NCBI GenBank assembly: GCA_024760905.1 | Contig: CM045735.1 | Span: 6,162,161-6,226,160, forward strand | Source: Plotosus lineatus | Taxonomy: Eukaryota > Chordata > Actinopteri > Siluriformes > Plotosidae | DNA length: 64,000 bases | Direction: 5' to 3' | In this document: one piece after another, positions 58,906-64,000 of the stretch | Position numbering within the stretch: the stretch's first letter is position 1 | Layout of the letters: each line of letters begins with the position of its first letter | The notes under the pieces: generated by a model | The model's input: the letters and a program-made list of their open reading frames with translations, nothing else | What the model was told of the DNA's origin: nothing | The model's database searches: none | Made by a program: the position numbers and the translations under genes

Positions 58906-59284
58906 GTTTAACAGTCTGCACTAAATTTACTCTGTGTAAATAAGTGTATAAACATCTGTCCGATAGTGCACCCTGGAGGATTCATGTAGTATGAAAATGT
59001 CCTGCTACCTCAGCAGTTATTTCTGTCTCTGGTTCCACCTGGACACTGACCAGGATGATCAACCTGATTGTACTGATGATCGACCAGCTGCCAGAACACA
59101 TGCGGAACTGGTAGACAATCTTTTTTCTTTTTGCCAGTAAGTATTTTCTTGATTTGCTGTTTGAATAAATAAGTGTTTCAACATTTTCTAATTACCTAAT
59201 TAATTTTATCTTGGATATTAAAATTAACTTGTATTATGAAGACCTACTAGAAGTATTTTAAAAAAAAACTGTTTCAATCTCATT
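58906..59284. other. Intergenic sequence without recognised features
   Basis: Nothing recognised. Confidence 0.5.
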
Positions 59285-59540
59285 CATTCATTTATTTTCT
59301 GAACCGCTTAATCCTAATTAGGGTGGTGAGGAGGCGGGCACCCATCTCAGCCGACTCCGGGTGAGGGCAGAGTACACCCTAGACAGCTCGCCAGGCCATC
59401 GCAAGGCAGAAACACGCTGATGACGATGTAGCCACTTCGTGACCAACGTCAACAATGATTCTTGTTCATGAACCTCTCACCACAGAGAGTGAGAGACATG
59501 TCCGTCCTTTGGTAACCCAGTTAGCTGCACTAGGGGACTG
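59285..59540 (-). repeat. SINE-B with tail 1, 5'-truncated
   Basis: CTGAACCGCTTAATCCTAAT start, ATGAACCTCTCACCACAGAG, ends CCCAGTTAGCTGCACTAGGG. Confidence 0.78.
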
Positions 59541-59909
59541 TTTCAATCTATTAACTCTATTTTTTAGCCACTTGACAAATCTAACAACTTCCAGGACATA
59601 CATTAGTACATATGTATTTATTTTTCAAAAGAGCAGGTTTGTTCCACCCTCAACCAGTGTGAAGACTGAATATGTTCAACAACCAATCACTGTTTATTGC
59701 TGCTCCTGATTACCAAAAGACAAATACTGCTCATCAGTTTACCCACTGACCAATTTCTGATAATGTTTATTTTTAACAACTGAATCACTGATTGCTCCAA
59801 ATGATGAATCATTGATCATCATTGTTTCTAATGACTACAGACAGCTCTTTGATCCCAATGACCAATCACTGAACTGCATTATTCCTAGCTCCCAATGACC
59901 AATGAGATT

Positions 59910-60243
59910 TTCTTTTGGCTATTTCCCTTTATCAGGGGTCACCACAGCGAATGATTCGCACTTTTGATTTGGCAAAGCGTTTTAAGTCGGATGACCTTCC
60001 TGACACAACCCTTTAGCACGGGGCAGAAACACACTGACGGCTATGCAGCTGTTTACGAAAGGCAGCGAAATGGTTCTTTTACATGAACCTCACACCATAG
60101 ACGGTGACAAACATGGCCAGCCTTTGATAACCCAGTTAGCTGCACTGGGGGGGGAGTGACAACCTTGTGGAGAGTGGGACTCAAACCCCCAACCTTAGGA
60201 TCAGCAATCCAGCACCCTATACCACCAGGCCACCACTGCCCTC
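59910..60243 (-). repeat. SINE-B with tail 2
   Basis: TTTTGGCTATTTCCC, GTCACCACAGCGAATGATTC, TGACACAACCCTTTAGC, then the SINE-B core and head CAGGCCACCACTGCC. Confidence 0.8.
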
Positions 60244-60291
60244 TCCCAACAGCCAATCAACTTATCATTATTGTTCTTAAAGTCCAATCAC

Positions 60292-60975
60292 TGTATAGTG
60301 GTGTAGTGGTTAGAAGGTCTGCCCCACAACAAGATTTTCCCTGGGTTCGATACCTGGGCTTGACAATGGGACTCCTGCATGGGGTTTGCATATTGCTTGT
60401 ATGGGTCTCCTCTGAATACTCCAGCTTTTCTTCCCACAGTCCAAATACATGCACATTCTTCTTCTTTTCGGCTTTTCCCTTTTTCAGGGGTCGCCACAGC
60501 GAATCATCTGATTCGCATGTTTGATTTCACATACGTTTTTATGTTGGATGCACGTTACCTTCCTGACACAACCCTTTAGCGAGGGGCACAAAACACGCTG
60601 ATGGCTTTGCAGCTCCTCTTTACGAAAGTCAGCAATGGTTCTTTTACATGAACCTCTCACCATAGACAATGAGACATAGCCAGCCTTTGATAACCCAGTT
60701 AGCTGCACTGGGGGAACAGTGACAACCTTGTGGAGAGTGGGACTCGAACCCTCAACCTTAGGATCAGTGACCCCATGCCCTTTACCACCAAGCCACTTTG
60801 CCCCTCCAAAGACATGCACATTACCTGTTTGAAATTGCCCTTAGTTGTGTGTATGCTTGTGTGTTCTTCCTGAGATAGACTAGTCAGCTACTCAGGGTGT
60901 ATTTTGTCTTTGCCCAGTGTTTGCTGAGATAGACTCCAGCCTCAGTGACCCTGGACGGATTATACTAAAGAGTCT
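60292..60975 (+). repeat. SINE-A copy interrupted by SINE-B
   Basis: Parts 60292-60457 (GTGTAGTGGTTAGAAGG head) and 60806-60975 (GACATGCACATTACCTG to GACTCCAGCCTCAGTGACCC). Confidence 0.75.
60458..60805 (-). repeat. SINE-B with tail 2, complete, with TSD
   Basis: 348-bp unit from CTTCTTCTTTTCGGC (tail 2 end) to the head CCACCAAGCCACTTTGCCCC. CCAAATACATGCACATT (60441-60457) and CCAAAGACATGCACATT (60806-60822) match 16 of 17. Confidence 0.88.
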
Positions 60976-61014
60976 GTGCACTACATTTGTGTACTTTTTA
61001 TGTACCTATTGTTT

Positions 61015-61150
61015 GAATAAATTGCCCTGCGATGGTCTGGCGAGCTGTCCAGGGTGTACCCCGCCCTCGCCCAGAGTCGACTGAGATGGGCGCCAGCCTC
61101 CACGCGACCCTAAATGGGATTAAGCTGTTCAGAAAATAAATGAATGAATG
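61015..61150 (+). repeat. Tail 1 alone
   Basis: GCGATGGTCTGGCGAGCTGT to GGGATTAAGCTGTTCAGAAA and (GAAT)n with no head. A strongly 5'-truncated SINE. Confidence 0.75.
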
Positions 61151-61249
61151 TTCTAATAAATTTTATATAGAACTTGGATACATGCAATAATCACTCACTG
61201 CCTCTTGTGGCAGGTTGCAGTACTACAGTTGACTCAGTCGCAAGCTGAA

Positions 61250-61469
61250 TCATCGCGAGATTTAACGAGAGTTAGATGCACCTCCTCAAATCGGCCTGTG
61301 TTTTCAGTCCAACAAAGCTAATGGGGCGTGATGGCAGGTGCTAAAAGTGGTGCTTCACAAAAACCGACTTTCAGTGTTAGAACAGCACGAGTTAGTTTAT
61401 CTTTACTACATATTTTGAATTGCTAGCTACCTAGGTGGGGGTAGTTAGCTCCTGAAAACACCGAACCAG
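61250..61469 (+). promoter_or_regulatory. Candidate CpG-rich promoter and first exon of an unidentified gene
   Basis: Repeat-free stretch with about ten CpGs in 220 bp, a TCGCGAGA at 61253-61260 (core of the TCTCGCGAGA housekeeping-promoter element) and a strong donor ACCAG|GTAAAT at 61469/61470. ATGs at 61321 and 61331 open only short frames (7 and 31 codons), so the first exon would be mainly 5' UTR. No downstream exon is recognisable before the window ends. Confidence 0.4.
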
Positions 61470-61651
61470 GTAAATCGGAGGATCTTTCACTGTTTTGTTT
61501 ATCGTGTTGTTTCTGGGTTCAGCAGCTAAACAATAACGTTTTTAATAAATTTTCTGTCCCATAATTCGTGTGGTTACGGAATTAAAACGCTGGTTGTGTC
61601 CTTTACTATTATAATCTCTCTGGTTTATACTCGATTCATTTGAGCACAGTG

Positions 61652-61720
61652 ATGTTAGCATGTATGCTAGTAGCATTTGATGCTGTTAGCATGTATGCTA
61701 GTAGCATTTGATGCTACTTG
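61652..61720. repeat. Short tandem duplication
   Basis: GTTAGCATGTATGCTAGTAG plus CATTTGATGCT repeated twice. Confidence 0.85.
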
Positions 61721-61730
61721 TGTTAGCCAG

Positions 61731-62187
61731 CCGTCCCACTGCAGCGCTGCGCTCGTGCTTCCATGCTTCAGTAATCAGCCGAACCACAGGCTGCAGAAAG
61801 AAGATTTATCAAACTATTTTCATCATATGAACTCAGTTAATGTTTCATTATGAGACACCGAAGTCTTGAAGGTTATTTAAAGGAATTTTATTTTGCACTG
61901 TGCGGTATTTTTTGAGCTGGTTTACTCCTGTAGGCTGAGTTTGGTGGAATTTGGCCATATGTTTTATTTATTGCTGTTAAAATGATGCAGATGGTTAATT
62001 TGCTATTAGTATTATTTGTGTTTATTTTCTTTGTCTTGATATTGCTGTTTGTATGATGTATATTTCTTTTATTGCATGGTTTGTCCTTTTGATGGAAGAA
62101 CATCTGTACAACATCTGTAGAGCAACAAAAACAGGAGGAGAAATAAAGGGGAGGCTGTGCTTTAAACACCAGTTCATTCATAGCTTG
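61731..62187. other. Intergenic or intron sequence without recognised features
   Basis: If 61250-61469 is a first exon this would be intron; no exon seen. Confidence 0.4.
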
Positions 62188-62339
62188 AGAGATGGATGGA
62201 TGGATGGATGGATAGAGTGAGTGGTGTGTGTTTGTATGTTAGTTAATCAATCAGTCCCAGAGGGGAAATTTGCATTTTCCAGCAGTACACTAAAACAGCA
62301 CAGACTTATTCGATAGAAAAACACAAGCAAATTAAGGCT

Positions 62340-62377
<38 letters not shown>
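62188..62377. repeat. (GGAT)n and (CA)n microsatellites
   Basis: GGAT at 62188-62214 and CA at 62341-62377. Confidence 0.9.
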
Positions 62378-62380
<3 letters not shown>

Positions 62381-62390
62381 GTCCAGTCGG

Positions 62391-63430
62391 CCCCCAACTT
62401 ACGAAATTAATCCGTTCCCGGCGTTTCGTGAGTAGAGGCATATCTCATCTCATCTCATCTTCTTCCGCTTAGTCCGGGGTCGGGTCGCGGGGGCAGCAAC
62501 CTTAGCAAAGAGGTCCAGACATCCCTCTCCCGAGCCACTTCCTCCAACTCTCCCGGGGGGACACCGAGGCGGTCCCAGACAAGCCGAGAGACATAGTCCC
62601 TCCAGCGTGTTCCTCCAGCCATCGGATATCATCTCTGCTTTTTGCGGATGATGTTGTCCTTTTGGCTTCATCAAGTCGGGCCCTCCAGCTCTCATTGGAG
62701 CGATTCGCAGCTGAATGCGAAGCAGCCGGGATGAAGATCAGTACCTCCAAGTCCGAGGCCATGGTTCTCAGTCGGACAATGGTGGAATGCACCCTCTGGG
62801 TCGGGGATGAGGTCCTGCCCCAAGTGGAGGAGTTTAAGTATCTTGGGGTCTTGTTTACGAGTGAGGGAAGGATGGAGCGAGAGATCGACAGACGGATCGC
62901 TGCAGCCTCTGCTGTTAAGCGGTGCCTGTACCGGTCCGTCGTGGTGAAAAAGGAGCTGAGCCGCAAGGCGAAGCTCTCAATTTACCAGTCGATCTACGTT
63001 CCAACCCTCACCTATGGTCACGAGCTTTGGGTAATGACCGAAAGAACAAGATCACGGATACAAGCGGCTGAAATGAGCTTCCTTCGCCGGGTGGCGGGGT
63101 TCTCCCTTAGAGATAGGGTGAGAAGCTCCGCCATCCGGGGAGAGCTCGGAGTAGATCCGCTGCTCCTCCGCATTGAGAGGGGCCAGTTGAGGTGGCTCGG
63201 GCATCTGGTTAGAATGCCCCCTGGACGCCTCCCTGGTGTGGTGTTTCGGGCATGTCCAACCGGGAAGAGACCCCGGGGTCGACCTAGAACACGCTGGAGG
63301 GAGTAGAGGCATATGTTACACGTAAAACGTCGGATTCGTTCCAAGGCTCCCAAGACTACCCCATAAAACCCTTAAAAATGATAAAAGTACACCAATTTTG
63401 AATTAAATGTGTTAAAAGTAAAAGAAAATT
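62391..63430 (+). mobile_element. Tigger-like left end, interrupted by a LINE
   Basis: CAACTTACGAAATTAATCCG ... GAGTAGAGGCATAT, LINE, then GTTACACGTAAAACG and GATTCGTTCCAAGGC. Same family as 2755-3078. Confidence 0.65.
62444..63300. mobile_element. Rex3/RTE-like LINE with internal inversion and perfect TSD
   Basis: Left 62444-62615 is the LINE 3' end in minus orientation (CTCATCTCATCTCATCT tail). From about 62630 to 63300 the upstream coding part is in plus orientation: FADDVVLLA, EEFKYLGVLFTSEGRMER, TGKRPRGRPRTRW. GAGTAGAGGCATAT flanks both sides (62430-62443 and 63301-63314, 14 of 14). Confidence 0.9.
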
Positions 63431-63517
63431 ATTTATTAAACCATTTTATTAACATATTTATTAATGAAACCATTGTTAAAAATTTTTATTAATGTGTACA
63501 TACATTAATAATGTAAT

Positions 63518-63848
63518 AATGGTCTGGTTGATAGGGCGCAGGATCACTGATCCTAAGGTTGGGGGTTCGAGTCCCCCCAGGGTTGTCACCCCCCCCACCC
63601 CCCACCCCAGTACAGCTAACTGTGTTATCAAAGGCAGGCCATGTCTCTCAGTGTCTATGGTGAGAGGTTCATGTAAAAGAACCATTGCTGACTTTCAAAA
63701 CCGTCAGCGTGTTTCTGTCCCTTGCTAAAGGGTTGTGACAGGAAGGGAATCCGACGTAAAAGCCTATGACAAATCAAGATGTGTGAATCAGATGATTCAC
63801 TGTGGCGACTCCCGAGAAAGGGGAAAAAGCCAAAAGGGAGAAAGAAAG
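63518..63848 (+). repeat. SINE-B with tail 2
   Basis: Head GGTCTGGTTGATAGGGCGCA, GTAAAAGAACCATTGCTGAC, tail 2 GGTTGTGACAGGAAGGGAAT and GATTCACTGTGGCGACTCCC. Confidence 0.82.
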
Positions 63849-64000
63849 TTTACACACACACAACACTGTCACTCTCTATTGCTCTCTCTGTCTCTCTCAC
63901 TCACACACACACAATACACATGGCGTGCTCTGCTGAATGCGGGCTCCGCCCACACACAGGACGCCGGAGCATTTTAAGACGGGGAATTCAAAGCGCATTC
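63849..64000. other. Window end, GC-rich
   Basis: CT/CA-rich run, then GCGGGCTCCGCCCACAC (GC-box-like) near 63940-63956. It may be the edge of a promoter outside the window; not supportable further. Confidence 0.2.

Noticed and set aside
61331..61426. 31-codon frame beginning MAGAKSGASQKPTFSV
   Set aside because: Short, stops before the donor; could be an upstream ORF but not a defensible coding exon.

Overview
The window is vertebrate nuclear DNA, almost certainly from a ray-finned (teleost) fish. It holds GT-AG split exons of a collagen-processing protease. The rest is packed with (CA)n, (TA)n and (GATA)-type microsatellites, tRNA-headed SINEs, RTE/Rex3-like and Rex1/L2-like LINEs, and hAT, pogo/Tigger-like and piggyBac-like MITEs of the kind common in teleosts. 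There is no sign of bacterial or viral gene organisation. The species cannot be named from the sequence alone.

Two protein-coding genes are recognisable, both on the + strand. (1) adamts2, procollagen I N-proteinase: 17 consecutive coding exons from 3786 to 26408, corresponding to the last 17 exons of the gene. They splice in frame to 971 codons plus stop (2916 nt). They encode the end of the metalloprotease domain with the zinc motif HETGHVLGMEH, the disintegrin-like domain, the first thrombospondin repeat, the Cys-rich and spacer regions, three more thrombospondin repeats, a PLAC domain and a long Ser/Thr/Pro-rich tail. The signal peptide, propeptide and first part of the catalytic domain lie upstream of the window. 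(2) depp1 (FOXO-responsive autophagy regulator; decidual protein induced by progesterone): one coding exon, 53325-54068, directly behind a splice acceptor. A possible promoter and first exon of a third, unidentified gene lies at about 61250-61469.

Layout: 1-3785, intron upstream of the first visible adamts2 exon. 3786-26408, adamts2 exons in repeat-rich introns. 26409-27000, adamts2 3' end. 27000-52000, a gene-free repeat landscape that includes a LINE-split foldback element, an inverted composite DNA transposon, a very long TG array (44.8-45.3 kb) and an AT-rich higher-order satellite (50.45-51.9 kb). 52.1-54.1 kb, depp1. 54.8-61.2 kb, repeats including a Rex1/L2-like LINE. 61.25-61.47 kb, possible CpG-rich promoter. 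62.2-64 kb, repeats including a LINE with an internal inversion.

The most unusual feature is the repeat biology. One SINE head (called SINE-B here) occurs with two different 3' tails. Each type is present as a unit flanked by its own target-site duplication. Tail 1 resembles the 3' end of a Rex3/RTE-like LINE and tail 2 resembles the 3' end of a second RTE LINE, and both LINEs are present in this window. A second SINE (SINE-A) shares tail 1 and also carries a third tail. Also notable are a possible read-through isoform of adamts2 that would replace the PLAC domain with a hydrophobic tail, and a Rex3-like LINE whose body is inverted relative to its 3' end between perfect 14-bp duplications (twin-priming signature).
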